From positions 1 through 5,421 of the forward strand of contig CANPNQ010000093.1 in assembly GCA_947575425.1 (NCBI GenBank): DNA of 5,421 nucleotides. Direction: 5' to 3'. Each line of letters begins with the position of its first letter. Position 1 is the stretch's first letter. The position numbers and the translations under genes were made by a program. The DNA comes from an uncultured Erysipelotrichaceae bacterium. Its GTDB lineage: Bacteria; Bacillota_I; Bacilli_A; Erysipelotrichales; Erysipelotrichaceae. Positions 1-5,069 of the stretch are shown here, piece by piece. The notes beneath the pieces are model-generated. The model ran no database searches. It had not been told where the DNA came from and saw only the letters and a list, made by a program, of their open reading frames with translations.

Positions 1-62
1 CAGTGTTTTATAAAGATGGAATTCAGATGAGAAAGGGAAGCAAGCGGGAAGGAACAAAATGA
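1..62 (+). CDS. Possible 3' end of an upstream gene (partial)
   Basis: One plus-strand frame (codons starting at position 3) is open from the window edge to a TGA at 60-62 and would give the last 19 residues of a protein, starting VFYKDGIQMRK and ending in a Lys/Arg-rich tail. Codon choice looks ordinary, and a rightward gene here would converge with the leftward regulator at 265-591. Nineteen codons are too few to name a family, and an open stretch this short can occur by chance. I infer a gene end only because the other two plus frames close sooner and both minus frames open at the left edge close soon after, at about 85-104. Confidence 0.3.
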   Translation, partial: VFYKDGIQMRKGSKREGTK

Positions 63-154
63 ATGGGGAAGCAGCTGTGCGGTATCACGGTGTATATTGT
101 ATCATTTCTTTGTTAAAGCGCTTATGTGTGATCTACTCTCATTCATCCGATCAT

Positions 155-184
155 ACAAAAAAAGCGTTTTTTATAATACGCTTT
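155..184 (-). terminator. Candidate intrinsic terminator of the XRE regulator gene
   Basis: Read on the minus strand, a 7-bp perfect stem AAAGCGT / ACGCTTT (178-184 pairing with 161-167) encloses a 10-base AT loop. It is followed by a run of T overlapping the stem, seven T in all at 157-163. It lies about 80 bases beyond the regulator's stop codon, in the expected direction. The stem has only three G/C pairs, so it would be weak. A further AAGCGCTT palindrome lies at 116-123. Confidence 0.4.
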
Positions 185-264
185 CCGATCCTTACACAGA
201 TAAACAAGCACTTGTACAGGGTATGATGCCCATCCATCGCATTCATTCACATAAGATATCATCT

Positions 265-591
265 TTATTTCCTCGGTAGCTCTTTCATCATTTTTAATAC
301 AAATTCTTGTTGGGAGAGGTCCAAGGAGCGATACATCTGTATGAAATGCATTTCATCGATGCTCAATGCAGAAGAGATGTCCACTTTCTCCAACTGAAAT
401 ACGCGGTTGGCATCCAAATGAAACACCTTTAAAATATGGACCATCGTTTCCATATCCGGATAACGCTTATTCTGTATATAATTATTTAGGGCCTGCGGTG
501 AGATATGTAATAATTCCGCTGCCTCCTTTTGGGTCATGCTCTTCATGCGTATGACATGATACAAATATGCCCCAAAGCTTCGTTCCTTCAT
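265..591 (-). CDS. XRE-family helix-turn-helix transcriptional regulator, 108 aa
   Basis: This is a small cytoplasmic DNA-binding protein, probably a repressor. An XRE/Cro-cI type domain covers about residues 8-65. Its core is TQKEAAELLHISPQALNNYI (residues 20-39), with the expected Ala in the first helix and SPQALNNYIQ as recognition helix, followed by the usual N(K)RYPD turn. The C-terminal third (about 76-105, SIDEMHFIQMYRSLDLSQQE) is the short helical tail common in Firmicutes regulators of the form 'E..fI..YR.L', probably for dimerisation. I choose the ATG at 589-591 because GAAAGAAGGAT lies just upstream and because a good promoter has its -10 box at 623-628. That places the alternative ATG at 643-645 upstream of the likely transcription start. 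The gene is divergent from the 377-residue protein. An inverted repeat over its own -10 suggests autoregulation. Target genes are unknown. Confidence 0.88.
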   Translation of the reverse strand: MKERSFGAYLYHVIRMKSMTQKEAAELLHISPQALNNYIQNKRYPDMETMVHILKVFHLDANRVFQLEKVDISSALSIDEMHFIQMYRSLDLSQQEFVLKMMKELPRK

Positions 592-614
592 GATCCTTCT
601 TTCCTTTCCCCTAT

Positions 615-637
615 TGCCTGTAATTATACGAAAGGCA
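615..637. promoter_or_regulatory. Candidate operator: TGCCT-N13-AGGCA inverted repeat
   Basis: TGCCT at 615-619 and AGGCA at 633-637 form a perfect 5-bp inverted repeat separated by 13 bases, with additional T/A symmetry inside at 621/631. Its centre (626) coincides with the -10 box of the regulator promoter. Small XRE proteins commonly bind such dyads and repress their own promoter. The position is seen; its role as an operator is inference, and short dyads also arise by chance. Confidence 0.35.
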
Positions 638-651
638 TGATACAAAGTAAA
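623..651 (-). promoter_or_regulatory. Promoter of the XRE regulator gene
   Basis: On the minus strand, a -35 box TTTACT (646-651) is followed by exactly 17 bases and a perfect -10 box TATAAT (623-628). The predicted start is near 616, giving a leader of about 25 bases that contains the Shine-Dalgarno of the ATG at 591. This promoter decides the start codon of the regulator. Confidence 0.65.
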
Positions 652-668
652 TGAAGAACATAATTAAA

Positions 669-697
669 TGGGAAAAAGTGGAAAAATCGGCTATAAT
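669..697 (+). promoter_or_regulatory. Promoter of the 377-residue protein gene
   Basis: A perfect TATAAT lies at 692-697, 23 bases before the ATG at 720, so the leader would be about 16 bases. The -35 position at 17-base spacing reads TGGGAA (669-674), a poor match, which suggests either activation or a weak promoter. A direct repeat of GGAAAAA (671-677 and 680-686) sits across the -35 and spacer and could be a protein-binding site. Confidence 0.45.
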
Positions 698-705
698 AAT
701 AGTAT

Positions 706-713
706 AGGGAGGT
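706..713 (+). promoter_or_regulatory. Ribosome binding site deciding ATG 720
   Basis: AGGGAGGT lies 6-7 bases before the ATG at 720. Because it touches the in-frame GTG at 714, that codon cannot be the start served by this site. Confidence 0.6.
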
Positions 714-719
714 GTGCCG

Positions 720-1853
720 ATGGAATCGTTCCGCAAACAGGTTCGTTTATTTTGGGAGGCATTTTTCAAAGAAGAAAAGCAACTGCGAGGATGGTTGGAT
801 CATCATGAGGATGTGAGAGCGAAAAAGCGTCTTTCCACACTGTTACAGGAATATATCGGGGAATGTCGGTTTTGCTTGAGAAAAGTAGGATCAGACCGAT
901 ACGAATGGTGCCTCACCCCGCAGGGAGATACTCTCTTATATTTGTGCTATCGCTATTTGATGGAGCGTGCGCCCAATACCTTACATAAGGTATGGGATTT
1001 TCATGATGCATTGCCCAAACGAAATGTGTCGGATGGATGGGACAATCTCGGTGTGAGAGATCAAAAGGATTGCGCAGGCAAGGAGACGATCTGTGCAGAT
1101 GGTTTCACAGATATGGAGGTAGCGCAGGAAGAAAGGATTTTAATTTATCCGCGTATTTCACGCCAGCGTTTCGATATCGATGTTGTCTGTGATGCTTGGA
1201 ATAATTACAAGAAAGCGGATAAGACAAAACGCATGCAGGAAATTTTAGATCAGCGGATCGGTGAATATGCCCGTATGTTTATGATCGGTGATATGAAATT
1301 TTTGAAGCAGCCTCGCGAGGAGGGGATGACATTAGCACAGTTTGCGCAATTCAGTGAGGATATCGCATGGGAGAAAAAGCGTGCTTACCAGCATCAAATC
1401 TATTCTGCCTATGTCGTATTGCCAAGATATCATGAGTATTTTTTACGCAGTGATGTATACAGCGGTGTGTCCTCCCAACTGGAGATCATATATGATTTTA
1501 TCCATAAAAAAGAAGGCAGAGTCAGAAAGGCAAGAGCGCTGGGGGTCGTGGTCGGATTTCTGTTTTATGAGCATTCTCATATAGCGCAGGAAAAGCGCTT
1601 GTTGGTAAGGGAAAATCTGGAAGAAGCGGTCAGTCGCATTTGCGTGAAAGGTGGAATTGCGGAGAATATCGGAGCCGCAAATGGTTTGTTTTATACCTAT
1701 TTGGATTATGTGGTTTATGATTGGGATTTGTTTGTGGAGAAAGCCATGTCGCTGTTCGAGGATGTCGATACGCATATGTATGGTTTTCAGCCGATGATTA
1801 TGGGAGAATTGCCGATTCATCTGGTGGATAATCGTCCCAAGGGGATGAGTTGA
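720..1853 (+). CDS. Uncharacterised 377-residue protein
   Basis: I cannot name its function. It has no signal peptide, no convincing membrane span and no recognisable nucleotide-binding motif, so it is probably cytoplasmic. Three regions are visible. An N-terminal part (about 1-105) has the pattern FWEAFFKEE near residue 11, then a two-strand region and APNTLHKVWDFHDALPKR. After a variable linker (about 105-135), a middle part has ILIYPRI and LDQRIGEYARMFMIGDMKF (about 176-194). A C-terminal part has LGVVVGFLFYE (about 274-284) and GAANGLFYTYLDYVVYD (about 318-334). From memory, this order (FW..F, a line ending in AP...W.f.a..PR, then LGEyd...IG) resembles a widespread uncharacterised bacterial family; I infer distant membership. 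The ATG at 720 is chosen because AGGGAGG (706-712) sits 7 bases ahead; the in-frame GTG at 714 overlaps that site. It is divergent from the regulator and 106 bases ahead of the peptidase. Confidence 0.85.
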   Translation: MESFRKQVRLFWEAFFKEEKQLRGWLDHHEDVRAKKRLSTLLQEYIGECRFCLRKVGSDRYEWCLTPQGDTLLYLCYRYLMERAPNTLHKVWDFHDALPKRNVSDGWDNLGVRDQKDCAGKETICADGFTDMEVAQEERILIYPRISRQRFDIDVVCDAWNNYKKADKTKRMQEILDQRIGEYARMFMIGDMKFLKQPREEGMTLAQFAQFSEDIAWEKKRAYQHQIYSAYVVLPRYHEYFLRSDVYSGVSSQLEIIYDFIHKKEGRVRKARALGVVVGFLFYEHSHIAQEKRLLVRENLEEAVSRICVKGGIAENIGAANGLFYTYLDYVVYDWDLFVEKAMSLFEDVDTHMYGFQPMIMGELPIHLVDNRPKGMS

Positions 1854-1959
1854 TGAGTGATTTTCTTATATGGTTATGAGGGATGGATTGGCGCTGGAAT
1901 GCATTATCGCAGTAATTGCGAATGGGGGTTCATAATAGAAAGCAGAGAGGATGAAGGAA

Positions 1960-2904
1960 ATGAAGGGAATCAAGATGAGTGAGATCAGAGGAATTGAGGT
2001 AGGACAGGCACAGGATGAGCAGGGGGGCAGTGGCTGTACGGTAATTTTATGCAAGGAAGGATGCAGCGCAGGAGTGGATGTCAGAGGCGGAGGTCCGGCA
2101 ACGAGGGAAACAGACCTGTTGAATCCGGTCAATATGGTGCAAAAGGTCCATGCGATTTGCTTGAGCGGAGGCAGTGCCTTTGGATTAGATGCGGCAGGAG
2201 GTGTCATGCGCTATTTGGAGGAAGCAGGATGCGGTCATGATATGGGCTTTGTTAAAGTGCCGATCGTATGCGGAGCGAGTTTGTTTGATTTGGGAGTCGG
2301 TGATGTACACTGTCGTCCTGATGCTGCGATGGGGTATGCGGCTTGCCAAAATACCGCTGATGAGATCAAGGAAGGCAATGTCGGTGCGGGAACCGGGGCC
2401 AGCGTTGGTAAGATCATGGGGAAGGAACATGCGATGAAAAGCGGGCTGGGGACCTATGGCATCCAGATGGGTGAATTACAGGTGGCGGCGATTGTTGCGG
2501 TCAACGCCTGCGGCAATGTGGTGGACAGCGATGGCTCGCAACTGGCAGGGGTATGGATGAACGATCAAATTTTATCCACCAAGGAACTGATGATTCAGAC
2601 ATTGGAAGCATTGCCTCAGGGCAATACGACGATTGGCTGTATCGTTACCAATGCCAAACTCGACAAGGCACAGTGTACCAAGGTCGCATCAATCACCCAC
2701 AACGCTTATGCAAAAACCATTCAGCCAGTCCACACGATGAGTGATGGCGACAGTATATTTGTCATGGCAACCGGTGAATGCGAAAGCGCGGTGGATATCG
2801 TCGGCGTACTGGCAACCAAATGTATGGAAGAGGCAATTCGTCGCGCTGTTAAACAAGCAAAGAGTGCTTATGGATTAAAGGCATGGCAGGACGTGCGCGC
2901 TTAA
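1960..2904 (+). CDS. P1-family (DmpA-like, S58) self-processing aminopeptidase
   Basis: Members are Ntn-fold hydrolases of the L-aminopeptidase/D-esterase group. They cut themselves into two chains, exposing a Ser or Thr nucleophile that then removes N-terminal residues from peptides, amides or esters. The family blocks are all present in order in this 314-residue version: GVDVRGGGPATRETDLL (about 38-54), LSGGSAFGLDAAGG (about 68-81), VPIVCGASLFDL, GNVGAGTGASVGK (about 139-151), AVNACGNVVD with the probable oxyanion Asn182, then QGNTTIGCIVTNAKL and DGDSIFVMATG. By alignment with DmpA from memory, cleavage should fall between Asn222 and Thr223 (codons at 2623-2628), so the nucleophile would be Thr instead of the Ser of DmpA. 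No signal peptide, so cytoplasmic. Three ATGs are possible: 1951 directly abuts AGAGAGG; 1960 has GAGAGGA at good spacing and the usual length before 'GI.VG'; 1975 has AAGGGA. I prefer 1960. A weak TTGGCG-N17-AGTAAT (1888-1916) could be its own promoter. Confidence 0.93.
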   Translation: MKGIKMSEIRGIEVGQAQDEQGGSGCTVILCKEGCSAGVDVRGGGPATRETDLLNPVNMVQKVHAICLSGGSAFGLDAAGGVMRYLEEAGCGHDMGFVKVPIVCGASLFDLGVGDVHCRPDAAMGYAACQNTADEIKEGNVGAGTGASVGKIMGKEHAMKSGLGTYGIQMGELQVAAIVAVNACGNVVDSDGSQLAGVWMNDQILSTKELMIQTLEALPQGNTTIGCIVTNAKLDKAQCTKVASITHNAYAKTIQPVHTMSDGDSIFVMATGECESAVDIVGVLATKCMEEAIRRAVKQAKSAYGLKAWQDVRA

Positions 2905-2907
2905 ATC

Positions 2908-2941
2908 CTGCTGGTAATGATATCATTTATTTTTGCCACAG
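2908..2941. repeat. Hairpin and 12-bp palindrome after the peptidase gene
   Basis: AATGATATCATT (2916-2927) is a perfect 12-bp palindrome. Around it, CTGcTGGTAA (2908-2917) can pair with TTGCCACAG (2933-2941) with one bulged base and one G-T pair. It starts 4 bases after the stop codon. It may act as a weak terminator or an RNA 3' end element: the T5 run (2930-2934) follows the palindrome but lies within the larger stem. It could also be a protein-binding dyad. Neither role is proven. Confidence 0.35.
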
Positions 2942-3088
2942 AGTCTTATGCACATGACTGATTTTAACTATGTGATGTTTGCCAGCCAAAATCATACCAC
3001 TATACATTTGCGCAGAACACGTCACTCTCCTTCAAATACCCACATCAGTATACAGATAAGAAAACATGAAGGAAAAGATGGATAAATG

Positions 3089-3117
3089 ATGTCACTTCTT
3101 TCAAAATATGGTAGAAT
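3089..3117 (+). promoter_or_regulatory. Promoter of the sufC-sufB operon
   Basis: The -10 box TAGAAT (3112-3117) is preceded directly by TGG, an extended -10 arrangement. At 17-base spacing the -35 position reads ATGTCA (3089-3094), four of six matching. The predicted start near 3124 gives a leader of about 22 bases before the ATG at 3146. This argues against the upstream in-frame ATG at 3086 as a start. I see no IscR-like or Fur-like dyad overlapping it. Confidence 0.55.
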
Positions 3118-3133
3118 AAACAGACAGAATTAT

Positions 3134-3140
3134 GAGGTGA
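3134..3140 (+). promoter_or_regulatory. Ribosome binding site of sufC
   Basis: GAGGTGA is a strong Shine-Dalgarno 5 bases before the ATG at 3146, fixing that codon as the start. Confidence 0.7.
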
Positions 3141-3145
3141 GAATC

Positions 3146-3850
3146 ATGCTTACATTATCACATTTAAGCTTTGAGGCAAACGGTAATCAGATCATTCGTG
3201 ATTTGAGCGCAGAAATAGAGCAGGGGAGTTTTACCGTTATTACAGGTCCGAATGGCGGAGGGAAATCCACACTGGCACGCTTGATCATGGGAATGGCACA
3301 GCCAAAGGAAGGCCGCATTGTATGGAAGGGGCAGGATATTACCCAGTTATCCGTCAGCGAACGAGCCAAATTGGGAATCGGTTATGCCTTCCAACAACCG
3401 CCTCGCTTTAAGGGAATGAGTGTGGCTAAACTGTTATCGCTGGCACATGGACGTGAATTGAGCCATGAGGAGACCTGTGGCTACTTGAGTGCGGTAGGCT
3501 TATGTGCCAACGATTATCTGAATCGGGATGTGGATGCATCCCTTTCCGGCGGGGAAGTCAAGCGTATTGAGATCGCTACATTGTTGGCAAGGGATTTGGA
3601 ACTGGCGATTTTTGATGAGCCTGAGGCGGGGATCGATTTATGGAGCTTTGCCAAGCTGGTGGAGACATTTGGACAGCTTCATGAAAACAAGAAATTGAGT
3701 ATTTTATTGATCTCGCATCAGGAGCGGATCATGAATATGGCGGATGAAATATGGATCGTAGAGAACGGTGCGATCAAGCGACAGGGAAAACGGGCGGAAA
3801 TTCTTCCCTCTCTCATGGAGGATCTGCCCTCCTGCGAATATAAGAAGTAG
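3146..3850 (+). CDS. sufC: SufC-like Fe-S cluster assembly ATPase
   Basis: This is a cytoplasmic ABC-type ATPase that powers Fe-S cluster formation on a SufB/SufD scaffold; it is not a transporter subunit. All ABC motifs are present in the 234-residue protein: Walker A GPNGGGKST (34-42), Q-loop region YAFQQPPRFKG (80-90), signature LSGGE (133-137), Walker B LAIFDEP with catalytic Glu158 (153-159), D-loop EAGIDLWSF (160-168) and H-loop His191 (LLISHQE). The Q-loop 'FQQPPR' and 'DEPEAGIDLWSF' are typical of SufC and its close relatives. It is slightly shorter than standard SufC (about 245-260 residues). No membrane component lies next to it; instead the SufB-like gene follows after 8 bases. The pair without sufS, sufU or sufD resembles the minimal SMS (SmsC/SmsB) system. 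Start chosen by GAGGTGA and by the promoter at 3089-3117. A role as a general ABC ATPase is unlikely because of the partner. Confidence 0.93.
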   Translation: MLTLSHLSFEANGNQIIRDLSAEIEQGSFTVITGPNGGGKSTLARLIMGMAQPKEGRIVWKGQDITQLSVSERAKLGIGYAFQQPPRFKGMSVAKLLSLAHGRELSHEETCGYLSAVGLCANDYLNRDVDASLSGGEVKRIEIATLLARDLELAIFDEPEAGIDLWSFAKLVETFGQLHENKKLSILLISHQERIMNMADEIWIVENGAIKRQGKRAEILPSLMEDLPSCEYKK

Positions 3851-3854
3851 GTGA
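3849..3854 (+). promoter_or_regulatory. Ribosome binding site of sufB overlapping the sufC stop
   Basis: AGGTGA begins within the TAG stop codon of sufC (3848-3850) and lies 4 bases before the ATG at 3859. This indicates translational coupling, so the ATPase and scaffold are likely made in balanced amounts. Confidence 0.6.
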
Positions 3855-3858
3855 TCGT

Positions 3859-4779
3859 ATGCAGGATAAGGAAAAACAGTTGTTGGAAATGATCGCCGGC
3901 ATACGGGGGTTTCAGCCGGGGACCGCATTCAATCTGCGGATGAATGGAGAAGGGGTGGAACGTCATTCCACCGAGCAGGTCACGATACGTCCCAAGAGTG
4001 ATCAGAATGGGATCGATATCATAGTGAAGCCAAATGCCAAGGAGGAAAGCATCCATATTCCGGTACTTTTGACTAACAGCGGGGTGAGTGATCTTGTCTA
4101 TAATGATTTTTATATCGGAGAGAATGCACAGGTGGAGATCGTTGCGGGATGCGGCATCCATAATGATGGATGTGATACCTCCCAGCATGACGGCATTCAT
4201 ACCTTCCACATCGGGAAAAATGCCAAGGTCACTTATACGGAGAAGCATATCGGCGAGGGCAATGGAAGCGGGGCGCGTATATTAAATCCGACTACGATTG
4301 TCCATATGGAGGAAGGCTCTTATATGGAAATGGATATGTCGCAGATTAAGGGGGTGGATTCCACCAAACGCAATACAGAGTGTTATTTGCAGGAAAAAGC
4401 GAAGTTAGTGATTTCAGAGCGCTTAATGACGCATGGAGATCAATATGCTTATTCCGATGTCAGCGTGTATTTAAACGGAGCGGGCAGCGTCGTTCAGATT
4501 ATCTCCCGCTCGATCGGTAAGGACACATCGACGCAGGTATTCCATCCCATCGCGGTTGGGAATGCGCCATGCCGCGCTCATGTACAATGCGATTCCATAT
4601 TGATGGATCAAGCAAAGATATCCTCTATCCCGGAGATATCCGCCAATCATGTGGATGCGCAGATTGTTCATGAAGCGGCGATCGGCAAAATCAATAGCGA
4701 ACAGTTAATAAAATTACAGACATTCGGATTAAGCGAGGAAGAAGCAGAGGCAGTTATCATTGAGGGTTTTTTGAAGTAA
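3859..4779 (+). CDS. sufB: Short SufB/SufD-family Fe-S scaffold protein (SmsB-like)
   Basis: This is the scaffold partner of the SufC-like ATPase, on which Fe-S clusters are probably built. The protein has 306 residues, against about 495 in E. coli SufB, and lacks most of the N-terminal helical region. What remains is a short start (1-70), the beta-helix core (about 70-250) and the C-terminal helical segment. Family landmarks are YTEKHIGEG, QIKGVDSTKR, a SR-x-IGKDTSTQ-x-F stretch, HVQCDSILM, IVHEAAIGKI and EEEAEAVIIEGFL. Cys244 (codon 4588-4590) aligns with the essential Cys405 of E. coli SufB; His271 and Glu272 align with His433 and Glu434, while Glu432 is replaced by Val. An extra Cys/His group, CGIH (98-101), Cys105 and HDGIH (110-114), is of the kind I recall from the short archaeal/clostridial proteins. 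The database name could equally be SufD family; the Cys favours SufB-like function. No cysteine desulfurase or SufU is encoded nearby. Confidence 0.9.
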   Translation: MQDKEKQLLEMIAGIRGFQPGTAFNLRMNGEGVERHSTEQVTIRPKSDQNGIDIIVKPNAKEESIHIPVLLTNSGVSDLVYNDFYIGENAQVEIVAGCGIHNDGCDTSQHDGIHTFHIGKNAKVTYTEKHIGEGNGSGARILNPTTIVHMEEGSYMEMDMSQIKGVDSTKRNTECYLQEKAKLVISERLMTHGDQYAYSDVSVYLNGAGSVVQIISRSIGKDTSTQVFHPIAVGNAPCRAHVQCDSILMDQAKISSIPEISANHVDAQIVHEAAIGKINSEQLIKLQTFGLSEEEAEAVIIEGFLK

Positions 4780-5018
4780 TCTGTCACTGGAAGTGCGTTA
4801 ATGGATCTCAGTATGGTTCATTTATTTAAATGTATCTTGTGAAGGAGGACATCCAATATTGGCTTTTTGTTGTACCTCTTTTGTCAGATACATTTTTATA
4901 TGGGGAAATGCTGGGAAGGCTATTCCGCTATGTAATAATTATTTCAACCAAATCATATATAAATAATAATATTAACCGAAATAATTCATTGAAATTGTTA
5001 TTTTTTACCAAAAAAGGG

Positions 5019-5047
5019 TTGAAAAAAGAAGGATGAAGGTATATGCT
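5019..5047 (+). promoter_or_regulatory. Possible promoter of the right-edge genes
   Basis: TTGAAA (5019-5024, five of six matches) is followed after 17 bases by TATGCT (5042-5047, four of six). It lies directly downstream of the AT-rich tract, which could serve as an UP element. The predicted start near 5053 would fall just ahead of the perfect AGGAGG at 5056-5061 and downstream of the ATG at 5033, leaving the frame at 5070 as the first reading frame of the transcript. Confidence 0.3.
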
Positions 5048-5055
5048 GAAGACAC

Positions 5056-5063
5056 AGGAGGAG
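5056..5063 (+). promoter_or_regulatory. Perfect Shine-Dalgarno AGGAGGAG
   Basis: This is the best ribosome binding site in the window. ATG codons follow at 5066 (2 bases), 5070 (6 bases) and 5073 (9 bases). The last two share one frame and have normal spacing, so the short frame at 5070-5141 is the one it should serve. Confidence 0.55.
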
Positions 5064-5069
5064 ATATGT

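Larger units (their letters stand above)
4780..5069. other. AT-rich intergenic region without a convincing gene
   Basis: I find no supported gene in these 290 bases. CCAATATTGG (4853-4862) is a perfect 10-bp palindrome followed by T5 (4864-4868), possibly a weak terminator for sufB. GGAGG at 4844-4848 looks like a Shine-Dalgarno but has no ATG or GTG at useful spacing; only TTG (4859) or ATT (4858), opening frames of 36 and 25 codons. A 68-codon frame starting at ATG 4830 has no ribosome binding site and ends in low-complexity Asn/Ile/Lys codons. From about 4930 to 5010 the sequence becomes strongly AT-rich (TAATAATTATT, TATATAAATAATAATATT), as expected for an upstream promoter region. TTTTTT-ACC-AAAAAA (5001-5015) could fold but has no G/C pairs. 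Confidence 0.6.

Noticed and set aside
592..645. Upstream in-frame start for the XRE regulator (ATG at 645), adding 18 residues
   Set aside because: The -10 box lies inside that extension, so it could not be on the transcript; ATG 591 has its own ribosome binding site.
1443..1820. 125-codon minus-strand frame inside the 377-residue gene
   Set aside because: Antisense shadow. The plus frame has promoter, ribosome binding site and coherent motifs, whereas this frame has no supporting signals.
1870..1935. 21-codon frame (MVMRDGLALECII...) between the 377-residue gene and the peptidase
   Set aside because: No ribosome binding site and no family resemblance; probably chance.
2948..3085. 45-codon plus-strand frame (MHMTDFNYVMF...) between the peptidase and sufC
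   Set aside because: No Shine-Dalgarno, no recognisable motif, and length within chance expectation for a 240-base gap.
3086..3145. Upstream in-frame start for sufC (ATG 3086), adding 20 residues
   Set aside because: It lies upstream of the predicted transcription start and has no ribosome binding site; homologues begin close to the first beta-strand as with ATG 3146.
3718..4248. 176-codon minus-strand frame across the sufC-sufB junction
   Set aside because: It runs antisense through two confidently identified genes and shows no family motif.
4788..4799. Small hairpin CACT-GGA-AGTG after sufB as terminator
   Set aside because: Only four base pairs and no T-run; too weak to call.
4830..5036. 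68-codon plus-strand frame with hydrophobic start and Asn/Lys-rich tail
   Set aside because: No ribosome binding site before its ATG, low-complexity AT-driven codons, and no recognisable family. It lies across the probable promoter region of the next gene.
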